From NCBI GenBank assembly GCA_023213395.1, contig CM041465.1:217317741-217381740 (forward strand): a DNA stretch of 64,000 nucleotides, read 5' to 3'. The notes under the pieces were generated by a model that saw only the letters and a list, made by a program, of their open reading frames with translations, did not search any database and had not been told where the DNA came from. Source of the stretch: Cycas panzhihuaensis. Its lineage: Eukaryota > Cycadophyta. This document shows, one piece after another, positions 43,061 to 55,264 of this stretch (the first letter of the stretch is position 1; the number at the start of each line of letters is the position of its first letter). Position numbers and translations under genes: made by a program.

Positions 43061-44300
43061 TGGGTCTTTGTAAATTTCTTAAAAATTATTAGGATTAGTG
43101 TATGATATTACTTTAGATATTAAAGAAATATTTACTCGAAGTTATTGAGACCTAGTTTTTTGAGTATCTAAGGGGTTACTAACATTAACTCCATCATTAG
43201 AAAGGGTTTTTTGAACCTATTTTTATTGTTTAAGGTTAGGGGGATGGGAAATGGATGGTGATTTAGTCTTATTAGAGGGTGTGTTAGTCTTAGTTTTAGA
43301 TAAATTCTAATTTTGTATTTGTCTTTCTAATTTTTTCATAGTTTCTTTATCAATTTGTTTGTCAGATAATGAGGTGCTATTAGTTAGATTATCTTCTATA
43401 AGAAGAGGAATTTGTTCAGAGTTTGAATAGTATGAAGATCCTTCTTCATTAAACTTCACATCACATCTAACTAAAATGGTGTGAATAACATGGTCAAATA
43501 GGTAATCGGCTTTACTTTATTCACTATTAGTAATGAAGAGAAATCTATAACTCTTTGGATCAAGCTTTTGACTATTATCATTTAGAATGTGTACCTAAGC
43601 AACACTTTTAAAAACTTTAATATGCTTTACAAAGGGTTTTTAGTTAGGCCATTTTTATTTTGGTGTTACATTATCCAAAGATTTAGAGAGTAATCTATTC
43701 AAAAGTTAGTTAAAGTAAGAAATAACTTCTACCCATAGTTTTAAATCTAAGGTTTGTGTATGAAGTATGTAGTAGGTCATTTCAACCAAAGTTTAATTTT
43801 TGCATTCTATAACATTGTTCTGCTGGGGAGTATAAGCAATAGAGTGTTGAAGTCTAATGCCATTCTTTTTATTAAAAAGAATAAAGTCATTACTCACATA
43901 TTATTTAATGTTATTAGTTTTGAGAATTTTGATTTTAAGGTTTGATTGATTTTTAACTAAAACTTTAAACTTTAAGAATGCATTAAACACTTCACTTCAT
44001 TTGTTAAGTATGCAAACCCAATATTTTATAGAATAATCATTAATGGAAGTTATAAAATATTTGTTGCCAAAATATGATCGAACTTGAAAGGGACCACAAA
44101 TGTCAGAGTGTATAAGTTTAAGTAGGGTTTTAGCTCTAAAGTTTATTTTATGAGGAAATGGATCCATGTGTTGTTTGCCTAATATATAAACTTCATAAAC
44201 ACCATAATTTATGGCTAAAGGAGGAAGACCATGAACCATGTCATGTTAACTTAGAAAATATAATTTGTCATAGCTTATATAGCTCAAGCATCCATGCCAT
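43061..44300 (-). pseudogene. copia I integrase and linker
   Basis: The open 44239-43997 stretch reads GVYEVYILGKQHMDPFPHKI, LLKLIHSDICGPFQVRSYFG and NKYFITSINDYSIKYWVCIL (the usual FIDD is INDY). It is followed by LKTNNIKXYVSNDF, IAYTPQQNNVIECKN near 43830-43780 and VTPKXKWPNXKPFVKHIKVF. An Asn/Ser/Thr-rich linker lies at 43420-43150. The plus frame at 43754-43945 is a shadow. Confidence 0.83.
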
Positions 44301-44740
44301 AACTGACTAACATAATCAAATTGAGTAATAAAGGAGGTAGAAGATTTTTTAATTATATGGGTAAGATTCATGAGGTTATAATGACTAGTCTTATGGTCTA
44401 TAGGTCCATAAGCAATTACTTTAAACCTGTTAAAGGGTTGTTTAATGACAAACTTATCTTTCTAAAATTCAACCACTAAGTTCTTTTGAAAATTTTGATA
44501 AATAGATAATAGATTTGGTAGAAGTCTTGGAACATGGAACACATTATTTATAAAACCATTCTTAAGTGAAACATCACTTGATCCTACAAATTTAAGATGG
44601 CAACCACTACTCAAGGAAATTTCTTCTCTAGAGTTTTGTCTAAGATTATAAATAGAAAGGTACACTTGGTGTCCCATGATATGATGGAAGGCATTAGAAT
44701 CAAGTACCCATGTAAGAAGTAATGTAGTAGGGGTAGTAAA
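44301..44740 (-). pseudogene. copia I protease
   Basis: The active-site block reads WVLDSNAFHHIMGHQ at about 44712-44670: Asp-Ser-Gly has become Asp-Ser-Asn. The open 44677-44462 stretch continues with LSSGCHLKFVGSSDVSLKN and NNVFHVPRLLPNLLSIYQNF. Downstream is the pre-integrase LWHGCLSYISYDKLYFLS block (44300-44250). Confidence 0.83.
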
Positions 44741-45763
44741 GGCTGAAGTAGAAGCAGTTAGAGAGTTATGGGATTTTGGTTGACTTTCCTTTGAAGCTTT
44801 TTATGCTTATGAAGCTAACTAGTTTCTAAAAACATGAATGGTGTGACCTTTTTTATGATAGTAAGCATAGCTAATGTTTTGATTATAGCTTAGTTTAGGA
44901 TAATTATTAATTGGATGTGAATACTATAAATGCATTTATATATTAGAATTCTTAAATGTTCTAGAGTATTTAGAGTTTTGATTATTAAAGTTTGAGAAAA
45001 AAGAATTTCTAAATTATTTTTGAGGTTTAATATTGTTATGGTTCTTGGCTGGATGGTGATTTAGATGTTTCTATTTTGATTATGATTTAATATTTGAGAA
45101 AAGAAATTGTGAAGGGACTTTTACTTCTCCTATTTAGATGACCATTGATTGGTATTCAACTAGTTAGTTTATAAGCACATCAAAAGGAATAGATGGATGA
45201 CTACACTGTTATCTAGCAGTTTTGTATTATTTGAAATATTTTGGAAATTTATTAATAGCAAGACATATGAGTGTGTCATCATCCTTAGCATGTGTTATTA
45301 TTATTGTTTTGTCTTTTTCTACAATAATTGATTTGACATAGTTTCCAAGGTCTATGTTTATTAACTGTATATTTGAGAGAAATTCCTTAACTTTTGAAAA
45401 ATCCTTATATTGTAAATCATAAAGTTTTTATTCTAAAATGAAAACTTGAGTTGTGTCTACTTTCTCATAATTTGCTTTTAGTTTGTCCTAGACAGTGGCG
45501 AGTCTATTTGAATAAGTGAATTTCCATTGTATGTTAGGAGATAAATAAGTGAAAATAGAGCCTAAAGTGCAATTATAATCCATTATATAAACCATGTAGG
45601 CATCTGAATTGGTGTCTATAGGTTGTTTAAATTCCTTAGTTATATATTACCACAACTTCTATTATTTTAGTTGGTCTAATACTTTAACTTTCTAATCAAC
45701 ATAGTTCGAGCCATTTAATATTGGGATTTTTGTAGAAGATGTAACCCCTAGTGTAAGAGCCAT
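44741..45763 (-). pseudogene. copia I gag
   Basis: ATG at 45763-45761 (MALTLGVTSSTKIPILNGSN). The UBN2-type middle, NRLATVWDKLKANYEKVDTT, lies at 45510-45450, with KEFLSNIQLINIDLGNYVKS next. An Asn/Ser-rich basic stretch and a knuckle remnant, YAYYHKKGHTIHVFRN, are at about 44880-44830. It has about nine stops. J is inserted 28 bp upstream of the ATG. Confidence 0.83.
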
Positions 45764-45795
45764 TGAGAAAGGTATATCTATGTGGAAGGTCAACC

Positions 45796-46254
45796 TAATA
45801 AAATTAAAATTAATTTAATTACTAGAAAACATACAATAGGATCTTAAATCTCTTTTAACTAATATAAAGTCATAAAAACATATCATACACATATTCAAAT
45901 AAATCTAATATAAGAAGGATTAAAAATTGGCTCAAATCCAAAATAATGATGTGTCAAATTAGATGATGCTTGATACAAAATTTTGATAGAGTTTAGACTC
46001 TCATAAAAAATCATTACAATGGGTGTAGACATGGCCTTAATTTATAGAGGGTTTGATGTCTTACCCTTTACAAATGGTGAATGTGGATTGGACCTCACAT
46101 CCTCACATTTGATTGGGCCTTATATTGTACACATCTTATTGGATGCTTATGAGCCAAAGGTAGGGTGATGACCTAAAACTAAGAGTAAAACATTAAGTTG
46201 TAACTTAATTTATATTTACACAAAAGTATAATAAGATATTATTATATTTTAATA
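45796..46254 (-). repeat. copia J 3' LTR
   Basis: 459 bp, matches 59198-59571 joined to 62759-62848. Shared landmarks: GATGCTTGATACAAAATTTT, GGTGTAGACATGGCCTTAAT, GTAGGGTGATGACC. It ends TTTTAATA where the partner has TTTTAACA. Confidence 0.92.
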
Positions 46255-46268
46255 TCCTCCATTAATGA
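46255..46268 (-). other. copia J polypurine tract
   Basis: The minus strand reads ATTAATGGAGGA next to the LTR. Confidence 0.78.
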
Positions 46269-46800
46269 TAACTTCCTTAATCTTGACACTAAGGTCATAC
46301 CAAAACCTTTCAAACTTTAGTTTACCAAGTGTTTTAGTGAAGATATCTACAACCTAGTCTTTGATTAACCTATATACAAGATTAATTTCTCTGTCTTGTA
46401 GATGTTTATGGATGAAATAGTGATGGACCTTAATGTGTTTTGTATATGCATGGAAAATAAGGTTCTTGGTCATCTTTAATATACTTTGATTATTATAATA
46501 TATGAGAGTTTCTTAAGTCTATTCAAGACCAAGCTTAACAAGAATCCTATGTAGCTAAATTGCCTAAGTAGTTGCATGAATAACTACTTTATATTCTACT
46601 TCAATGGAGGATAAAACAACATTCAGTTGTTTCTTATAAATCTAATATATAATAGTTGAGTTTAGGTCAAAGTAATATCTTAAAGTAGAATGGTAAGAAT
46701 CCTGAAAACCAACCTAATCTACATCGTTAAATCCTTTTAAAATAGGAGTTTAATCTTAGTTATAGTGTAGTACATATTATAAGGTATTACAAATGTACTT
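46269..46800 (-). pseudogene. copia J RNase H
   Basis: Minus reading shows IEVEYKVVIHATTQAI (46615-46565), IYYNNQSILKMTKNLIFHAY, TKHIKVHHYFIHKHLQDREI and QVVDIFTKTLGKLKFERFWY (46370-46305): complete RNase H blocks, with the usual CDNQ now YNNQ. Confidence 0.85.
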
Positions 46801-47720
46801 AAGAATTATAACTATAGCTTTCTAATATGATATCTTAGGCTAAGACATATACCTAGAACAAATCCTAATAGCATATGATATATCAAGGCAAGTATGAGTA
46901 AGATAAATCAAACTCCCCATAAGTTGTCTATAAAGAGTGGGATTAATAGGTTTACCTTGTTCATCCATAGTCAACTTGGTTTTAATCTCCATAGGTATAA
47001 GCAAAGATTTACAATCACTCATTCTTAAATACTGTAAAATCTCATTCATATATTTAGATTGTGATAGGAAAATATGCTTTGGTTATTGTCATACTTTAAT
47101 GCCAAGGAAATAATGGAGTAATCCAAGGTTAATAATCTCAAAATTACTTTTAAGTTCTTGTTAGAGGCTAGAGATCCCTTCATCATCATTTCTAGTGATC
47201 GACAAATCATCAACATAGAGAACAATAATGGTAATTAGATTGTTATGGATCTAAATGTATAAATTGGGGTCAAAGGATGAACAATTCAGTCCATGCTTAA
47301 GAAAAAGGCATTAATCTTTGCATACCATGCATGAGGTGCTTGCTTGAGTCTATATAAAGTTTTCTTGAGCTTATAAACTAAATGTTTTTTTCTAGGAACA
47401 ATATAGCTAAACTTCTTTTGAAAGGTCTTTATTGAGAAAATCACTTTTGACATCCATCTAATAAACATGCCATTTGAACTGAGCTACTAGTGACACTACT
47501 AGACAGACAATTATCATATTGGTAATAGGTGTGAAGGTCTCATCGTAGTTAATAACTTCTTATTATTTAAAGCCTTTCATAACAAGTCATGTTTGGTGTA
47601 TTTTAATAAAGATGTTAACACGATACTTTGTTTTATAAAGCCAACAACAGTTAATTGGGGCAATTTAATGAGCTCCTAAGTATTATTCTTTAGGATGGAA
47701 TACATCTCTTCATCCATAAT
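46801..47720 (-). pseudogene. copia J reverse transcriptase
   Basis: The open stretch 47468-47286 reads HLVYKLKKTLYRLKQAPHAW. The catalytic block IIVLYVDDLSITRNDDEG has YVDD intact at about 47205-47216. 47049-46840 is the thumb, MNEILQYLRMSDCKSLLIPM and YRQLMGSLIYLTHTCLDISY. Stops and a frameshift near 47400-47460 break it. Confidence 0.88.
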
Positions 47721-48236
47721 ATCTTTCCATATTTGGTCTCTGACTACCTTCTCAAAGGTGGAAGGCTTAGGAGTGTTGAGAACTTATGTCATTAAAGCAA
47801 AGTTTATTGTATGTTTTAATTTTGATTTCCTTTTTGGTATTGTAGGAGGTGATGGTGCATCTTCCATAACTTATAAATATCACTTAAGGAAGTTTCTTAA
47901 TGCTTTCAACTTCAATATGTATGTCATTTGTTGAGATAGGGGTGGTAATATAAAGGTTGTTATAGAAGTAGATGGAGATGCATGAGAAGTAGATGATAAA
48001 CTTGGAGTATACAAAGTTGAAGGAGCATAAGGGTCCGTAATTGGTGTAGGAGGAGCTTTTGAAATATTAATACCATCATCTATAGAAACTATAGTTGAGA
48101 TTAAGCCAAATCCTAATTGTCTTCTATAAATATAACATCCTAAGATGAGTATGCCTGTCTTCTAACATGGTCATATACCTTGTAAGCTTTGTAGCTAAGT
48201 ACATAGCATTTGAAGATGTACTTTAAGCTTTTATCA
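47721..48236 (-). pseudogene. copia J integrase-RT linker
   Basis: Broken frames: end of integrase (SYKAYKVYDHVRRQAYSSXD-like, 48200-48140), then Ser/Pro/Thr-rich low complexity (48080-47880) and the first RT-side block (DQIWKDIMDEEMYSILKNNT-like, 47745-47690). No other gene. The plus frame at 47695-47934 is a shadow. Confidence 0.65.
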
Positions 48237-49080
48237 TCAAGTTTCTTTTGCAACGAACTTATAAGTAGTACATCTGAGTGTTCTAAGGTATGAGAATGCA
48301 GACTTTTGTCCTAACCAAGCCTCCTTGGGTGTCATATTTCTGATGACTGAAGTCAAGATCCTATTTGTCAAGTAAGAAGTGGTAGAAATAGCTTCAACCC
48401 ATAATGAATTAGTAAGGTTTGTAGCTTTGACCATTGCTTTAACCTTATTCAGTAATGTTTGATTCATACATTCGTTAACACTATTTTGTTGAGGAGTATG
48501 AGGAGTTGAGAATTAGAATTTAATGCCATGCTCTTTATAAAAATTGGTGAAATAATTCAAAGTATACTCACCTCTATCATCTGTATGCAATATATTAATT
48601 ATCATATAAGATTCATTTTTCACTTTAGCTTTAAAGTTCCTAAATTTGTCACGGCTTTAAACTTATTCTTTATAAAGTAGATCTAAATTTTTTGAGAGTA
48701 ATCATCAATAAAAGTGATAAAGTACAAATTACCATTGAGCAAAGATAATGATATAGGCCCATAAATATTTGAGTGAACTAGTCCCAATGGTCCAATTAAA
48801 TGCTAAACTTACTTAGACTGAAATAATTTTCTATGTTATTTACTAACTATGTAGGCTTCATACAAACATTTATTTTATTTGATCTTTGGCAACTCATATA
48901 CCATTTAAAGTCTAAATATGAGATTAAGGCTCTTTATATTTAGATGAACAAGGTGTTGATACCATAATTGATCCTTGGTATACTTTTAAGTCAGTTGCTC
49001 CTAAATATGAGATGATTCACCCTACATTTTAATAGGTAGGTCATCTATAATAATTTACTTTCCTTTATCTATATGAGTAG
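48237..49080 (-). pseudogene. copia J integrase
   Basis: Minus reading shows LHTDDRGEYTLNYFTNFYKE (48590-48530), FSTPHTPQQNSVNECMNQTL (48510-48455) and the open 48467-48237 stretch with KAMVKATNLTNSLWVEAIST, TSYLTNRILTSVIRNMTPKE and AWLGQKSAFSYLRTLRC. The core FIDDYSQK block near 48720 is in another frame. It has the copia integrase layout. Confidence 0.87.
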
Positions 49081-49560
49081 GCTGCACAGTGGTACATGAG
49101 TTCAACTCCTATGTAGAGAAAAGTGGGACACCATCAATTTTGTAGAGAATATTATCTTCATGTCCTATTGTAACTACTTGACTAGTTAAGTGGTATAAAA
49201 TAGTATATGTTCCCTATCTAAAGAGTACATCTAAGTTCTACTTACTAATTTGACTAATAGAGAGTAGGTTTTGTTTCATACTAGGAACATAAAGGACATT
49301 GCTAATATGATGACAAATATCTACATTTTTTAGGGCTATATGAGCTTTCCTAATCTTGGCCATATTATATGTAATACCATCACCAAACATGATTCTTTGT
49401 ACTTAACTTGGTGTGGTGTCTTTCAATAGTTCTTTAGTTTTTTCCATATAATAAGTGGCATTAGAATCTATAAACTAGGAGTTATCTAAATAATGATAAG
49501 AGAGTGTAACAAAGAACATGTTCTAAGAATTGGCTTGAGAATTGGCCATATGGCCTCCCT
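49081..49560 (-). pseudogene. copia J protease
   Basis: Minus reading shows NSXFIDSNATYYMEKTKELL (49480-49425), where Asp-Ser-Gly has become Asp-Ser-Asn, then RIMFGDGITYNMAKIRKAHI and SNVLYVPSMKQNLLSISQIS (49300-49240). One TAG lies at the Trp of the active-site block. Confidence 0.85.
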
Positions 49561-50529
49561 ATTGTAAATTTCTATTATTGCCATGAGTTTAGTTATTGGG
49601 TTGATTTCTTTGTTATTATCTATTACCTTGATCACAACCTTTATTTTGTTGTAGATATGGGCCTCCTTGTTATCCAATTGAGTTTTGTACAAGTTGTAGA
49701 TTAGATTGTCTTTTTTTATATTTTATAATCATATACCTAGGTTTACCATAATATAAGTAGGTAATATTTGTCCCCTCTATTGGTTTCTTGTATGTTGTAG
49801 TGGTTGGTTCAAATTCATCAAACTAAACTATTAAGCAAGAGGTTACTATTGAGACTAATTTCTCTCACAATTCCTAGCTACAAATACAAGAGTTGTGCTA
49901 AAGGAGGATGTTGTTCCTTGACGATTTATGATATCTTTTTCCTTTAATAATAGTCCTTCTAGGGTATTGAAGTCCATGGTGGTAAAGTCATTAGATAAAT
50001 GAAAGATAAAACTATTGTATATGGAGGGAAGGACATTTATGATATTAACAACAAGACCATGGTTAGAAGGAGGGGCTTTAAGAGTATTAAGCTAGTTCCT
50101 AATGGACTTAACTTTAGTTATATGTGAGGGAATAGAACTAAGAAAAGGTATAGCATGTAAATGTGCTTTTAGCATAATTGCTCTAGAGTTATCCTTCCAC
50201 TAAAAAATGGAATATATAATGTTCTAGGCTTCATGTGAGGTTTCTATTATTTCAATGTTTTTGTCCATATTATTCTCCATAGCTAAGTGAAGGAAGGATA
50301 GAGCTACATTATCTTTAGCTCTAAAGGTAGCAAGGGTAATAGGGTCTAGAGGGATCTTATTATTGGGGTTGTTTGGGTCATATGTAGGAGCAGATTTGGC
50401 TATGTCTCTAGATATATAAGACAAAAAATCGTTCATAATTAAGATGTGTTTGATTTGTTTCTTCCAATCCAAAAAGTTGACCCTCCCTGATAGTTTAATT
50501 ATGTTTGAAATCAACATTGGAGCTACCAT
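49561..50529 (-). pseudogene. copia J gag (innermost copy) with zinc-knuckle remnant
   Basis: ATG at 50529 opens 101 codons: MVAPMLISNIIKLSGRVNFL, DWKKQIKHILIMNDFLSYIS and DPITLATFRAKDNVALSFLH. After a stop the frame continues ...SRAIMLKAHLHAIPFL, HITKVKSIRNXLNTLKAPPS, VVNIINVLPSIYNSF and FTTMDFNTLEGLLL, then the knuckle remnant YYGKPRY near 49750. This is the copy joined to the rest of gag-pol; two further copies of its first part lie upstream. Confidence 0.87.
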
Positions 50530-52146
50530 TATGTACTATCTGCCTAATGGTCTATTAAACTAGAGTTGTAAGGTTTCAATGTCTCCAAGGAAGCCCTTAG
50601 TTGCTATTCTATCTAGTGGAACCTACCCACAAATGGTAATTCAGGAACTTTGTATACTTTGGTATCTGAGTAAGTTAAGCTTAATAGTCCTTCTAGGGTA
50701 TTGAAGTCCATGGTGGTAAAGTCATTAGATAAATGAAAGATAAAACTATTGTATATGGAGGGAAGAACATTTATGATACTAAAAATAAGACCATGGTTAG
50801 AAGGAGGAGCTTTAAGAGTATTAAGCTAGTTCCTAATGGACTTAACTTTGGTCATATGTGAGGGAATATAACTAAGAAAAGCTATAGCATATAAATGTGC
50901 TTTTATCATAATTGCTCTAGAGTTATCGTTCCACTTAAAAATGGAATATATAATGTTCTAAGCTTCATGTGAGGTATCTATTATTTCAATGGTTTTGTCC
51001 ATATTATCCTTCATAGCTAAGTGAAGGAAGGATAGAGCTACATTATCTTTAGCTCTAAAGGTAGCAAGGGTAATAGGGTCTGAAGGGATCTCATTGTTGG
51101 GGTTGTTTGGGTCATATGTAGGAGCAGGTTTGGCTATGTCTCTAGATACATAAGACCAAAAATCATTCATAATTAAGAGGTGTTTGATTTGTTTCTTCCA
51201 ATCCAAAAAGTTGACCCTCCCTGATAGTTTAATTATGTTTGAAATCAACATTAGAGCTACCATTGTGTACTATCTACCTAGTGGTCTATTAAACTAGAGT
51301 TCTAAAGTTTCAATGTCTCAAAGGAAGCCCTTAGTTGCTATTCTGTCTAGTGGAACCTACCCACAAATGGTAATTTAGGAACTTTGTATACTTTGGTATG
51401 TGAGTAAGTTAAGCTTAATAGTCCTTCTAGGGTATTGAAGTCCATGGTGGTAAAGTCATTAGATAAATGAAAGATAAAACTATTGTATATGGAGGGAAGG
51501 ATATTTATGATACTAACAACAAGACCATGGTTAGAAGGAGGAGCTTTAAGAGTATTAATCTAGTTCCCAATGGACTTAACTTTGGTAATATGTGAGGTAA
51601 TAAAACTAAGAAAAGGTATAGCATATTAATGTACTTTTAGCATAATCACTTTAGAGTTACCCTTTTACTAAAAGATAGAATATATAATGTTTTAGGCTTC
51701 ATGTGAGGTGTTTATTATTTCAATGTTTTTGTCCATATTATCCTCTATAACTAAGTGAAAGAAGGATAAAGTTACATTATCTTTAGCTCTAAAGGTAGCA
51801 AGGGTAATAGATTATAGAGGGATCTCATTGTTGGGGTTGTTTGGGTCATATGTAGGAGCATGTTTGGCTATCTCTATAGATATATAAGACCAAAAATCAT
51901 TTATAATTAAGAGGTGTTTGATTTGTTTCTTCCAATCCAAAAAGTTGACCCTCCTTAATAGTTTAATTATATTTGAAATCAAAATTGGAGCTACTATTTT
52001 GTACTATATGCTTAGTGGGCCATTAAACTAGTGTTTTAAAGTTTCAATGTCTCCAAGGAAGCCCTTAGTTGCTATTCTATCTAGTGGAACCTACCCACAA
52101 ATGGTAATTTAGGAACTTTATATACTTTGGTATGTGAGTAAGTTAA
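49951..52146 (-). repeat. tandem triplication of the gag start region in J
   Basis: Three direct units of about 735 bp: 49951-50685, 50686-51419 and 51420-52146, recognised by recurring AGTCCTTCTAGGGTATTGAA at 49951, 50686 and 51420. Each contains the leader end, the gag ATG and about the first 190 gag codons. The middle copy is open at 51263-50958 (MVALMLISNIIKLSGRVNFL...). The outer copy has lost its ATG to ATA (about 52000) and is more decayed. The two open copies differ at about 12 of 101 residues. Confidence 0.93.
50958..51263 (-). pseudogene. copia J gag N-terminal duplicate (middle unit)
   Basis: 101 codons, nearly the same as 50529-50224, with ILIMNDF changed to LLIMNDF, SYISRD to SYVSRD and NKIPLD to NEIPSD. 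It is followed by the same downstream broken frame, which then runs into the leader part of the next unit, so it cannot connect to pol. Confidence 0.88.
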
Positions 52147-52450
52147 GGCTTTTATACATGAGCATAAAAGGATTAACTGCCCCCATGATATTATGTATCC
52201 ACCTATGCCAAATTTATGCTAAATAATAGATCTAGAAAAGGACTAAAACTAAAGCACTCACCCTGTTTAGGTCTAGCCTTATCTCTAATCACTAAAGGAA
52301 TGGTTTACACCTTAATCCATCACTTATTATACCTTATATCAAGTTGCCCCTACCCTGCTTATCCATGTGAATACAACTTATGTATGTGGGAGTGATAACT
52401 TCAGGAGTCTTAACCATTCCCCTTGTAGGATTGGTAATTTACATAATTTA
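52147..52450 (-). other. conserved leader block, copy in J
   Basis: Third copy of the block at 12770-13060 and 27733-28003. Landmarks: AATAGATCTAG, AAGCACTCACCCTGTTTAG, GTCTAGCCTTATCTCTAAT, ACACCTTAATCCATCAC and AGTCTTAACCATTCCCCTTG. It sits just upstream (minus orientation) of the outermost gag unit. Confidence 0.78.
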
Positions 52451-53042
52451 GTTCAAGAATTATCTTATTTAATATTTTGAGTTTAAATACTTTTTTAATG
52501 TGGTTTTATTTAAAGATAAGAATATAAATTTTAATGATTGAAAAAATGGGAGATATGAATAAACAAGCAACAAATAAATATGAAAAGTATAAAGGAAAAG
52601 GTTTAACATGATCAATAAGGAAGGGGCCACTAATGAAAGGTGGAAAATCAATCCTTCCTTGAATAAGAAAAGCACCTATAACCATAAAGCACCATATATA
52701 TTAGCTTAGAAATTCAGTGAAAAATGTTCCTCAAATGATGAAAGAATCCTTGTAATATGTAAGCAGTTGAAAAATCCCCTTTAAATATGTATTTAAAGCT
52801 TCCAATTAATGAAGGAAAAAACACTTTAAATAAAAGAATAAGATGAGGTAAAATAAGGGGATTTATATAGTATAAAATATACTCAAAATAAACCAAATAA
52901 GAGCCCAAGCTATAGAGCTCTAAGTCAAGATTTTGATAGTTTAGATAGTTTAAGAAATAAACATTTGACTGACAAGATATAAACAAAATAATGTGATGAC
53001 CTCCTTATGGATGAAAAACTAAATTATGGTGGGCTTTTAGCA
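52451..53042 (-). other. copia J leader, part between conserved block and L
   Basis: AT-rich leader without recognisable genes. Minus-strand frames at 52675-52469 and 52986-52714 are Leu/Tyr/Phe-rich with no family motif. It ends at the TAGCA target copy of L. Confidence 0.6.
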
Positions 53043-53351
<309 letters not shown>

Positions 53352-53364
53352 CGGTATCAGAGCA
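53352..53364 (+). other. copia L primer binding site
   Basis: CGGTATCAGAGCAGG, the initiator-Met type with the first T changed to C, directly next to the LTR. Confidence 0.88.
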
Positions 53365-54040
53365 GGTTATTAGGTCCTCTTACATGTGAAAGATTCAAGC
53401 TAGGGTTTCAAAAGGAGAAGAAGAATTGAATTAAGTATATTATCAAAACATTAAATACGAATAAGAGAATAAGGCAAAATCATACAGAAGTGTATGGAAG
53501 TATATGGGCGACAAAAATCAAAGTGCTCAGAATTCAATGAAACTTACCCAGATTATAGATTAGAGCCTCCTCAATGCTTTTTCCTTCTAGGCTAACATCA
53601 TTTAAATCCATCTTGAAGTAATTTTGAGCAGTTTTATGGGGACATGGGTTTGTGGTCTTTCTTCTTGATTTTTCTTCAAAAAATAGGCATAAATCAGTAG
53701 TACAAAGTCTCTAAATCTCTTCTCATCATTGAATGAAGGATTTAAGTTAGATTCTTAAAGATTTTATCTGAGTTTTTAAAGATTTTTCTTTATTTTTTTA
53801 AAAAACCCTTGGGCATAATTTTGGACCTATTTCTGGTAATTTCTCATAGATCTAAAAGTGTATTGAGAAACTAATACTAGATCAGGATACCTATTTATGC
53901 ATTCTTCTAATTAAGACCCTTTTCTTCCTCATCCATACACTTTGAGGTCTATACAGAAATCCATTCATCATGTCATATAGTAGTCTATACGATCATATAA
54001 TACTTCTTTTTGCCTTCATAAAAACCAGATTTGAGATAGC
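53365..54040 (+). other. copia L leader
   Basis: About 680 bp between PBS and gag, of ordinary length. No coding frame recognised. It does not contain the conserved leader block seen in G, B and J. Confidence 0.7.
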
Positions 54041-55020
54041 CATGGCCTCCTCTACTAGATCATTGCCTAAAAATGATAAACTGACCGAGATAAACTTCAG
54101 TGTCTAGAAGATTAAAATAGAGGGTCTTCTAAGGGCAAAACATACCTAGAAAATTACTATGAGAGATAAGAAACAACCCTCTGATGTTGTTGATTTAATG
54201 AACTAGGAAGAAAGGAATAATATTGATGTGTCTATGCTTAAACTCTAAAAATTTGATTCCTTGTTAGTATGTGGATGGTGTAGAAGATGTAAGTGAAATC
54301 TAGAGAATAATGTCTTCCATGTTTAGTAGAAAGAATAAAGCCAGAATTGTGGCCCTAAGAGAAGAACTTTATAAACTTAAAATAGAGGAGGGCCAAATTT
54401 TATTTGATTTCATATCCAAATTAACTAATATCAAATTTGTCCTTCTTATGGTAGAGACAAATTATTCGACACTAAGTTAATACATCTTATACTCAACAAA
54501 TTACCAAAATCCTTTAATAACATGGTAAATATGTTGATAGGAGGAGGGCAAGCTACCACAATGACCTTTGATGCTCTCATAGGCCACATGCTTAGCCAAG
54601 AACAGAGGAATCAGAGATATGAAGGAGACTTAGAAGTTAAAGAAGCACTTATCACCAAGCTTCATCTAGGAAATAGAAGATGAGGGCAATATAATTCTAG
54701 AATACAAGGAAGAACATCAATTGCTTATAGAGGACATTAGACTGAATGAAGGGGATGAGGAAGAATGACTATTAATCCACCTCAAGATGCTAAGGTATGC
54801 TTTTGTTGTGGTAAACCAAGTCATTTTTTGAGTAGTTATAGAGTTTTTGATGTCTACTACCATTGCAGACAAGCATGTCATTTTTCATACTAGTGTCACT
54901 AAAGACGAATTGAATTTCATAAGGAAAAGTAGTAGGTGACTGGAAACTACAACAAGGAATGGGACATAGCAGAATAAGAGGTTGAAACAACCTCTATTGT
55001 AACATTAACAACAAATTCTG
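54041..55020 (+). pseudogene. copia L gag with double zinc knuckle
   Basis: ATG at 54041 (MASSTRSLPKNDKLTEINFS). The middle has LILNKLPKSFNNMVNMLIGG and MTFDALIGHMLSQEQRNQRY (54490-54620). The first knuckle is CFCCGKPSHFLSSY (54797-54840). A second, YYHCRQACHFSYXCH, lies at 54858-54902, with one Gln stop. A frameshift near 54250-54470 splits the middle. Gag would assemble particles and bind RNA. Confidence 0.85.
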
Positions 55021-55264
55021 GTGCAGTAGAAAATTGGTATATTGACTCAGGGGCTTCGCATCACATGACAGGCATTAAAGAATGGTTTGAAGTCATCAAA
55101 TCATATGATCTCAATAAATCTATAGAGTTAGGAGATGACTTTCCTTTGCATATAAAAGGAATTAGTCAAATTTCTATAAAAAAATAATGGAAAACTGTAA
55201 TATATAGGTAATGTTTTCTTTGTAACAGGGATAAAGAAGAATTTTTTATCTATATCTTAGTTGA
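55021..55264 (+). pseudogene. copia L protease
   Basis: NWYIDSGASHHMTGIKEWFE at 55032-55091, with an intact Asp-Ser-Gly, then SIELGDDFPLHIKGISQI and a frameshift just before the GNVFFVTGIKKNFLSIS-like block (55207-55258). Confidence 0.88.

Noticed and set aside
49486-49692. 68-codon minus-strand frame
   Set aside because: A shadow frame over the protease and zinc-knuckle region of J, whose true frame shows FIDSNATYYM.
52469-52986. Two Leu/Tyr/Phe-rich minus-strand frames resembling membrane proteins
   Set aside because: They arise from AT-rich leader sequence; no start context, motif or conservation in the leaders of G or B.
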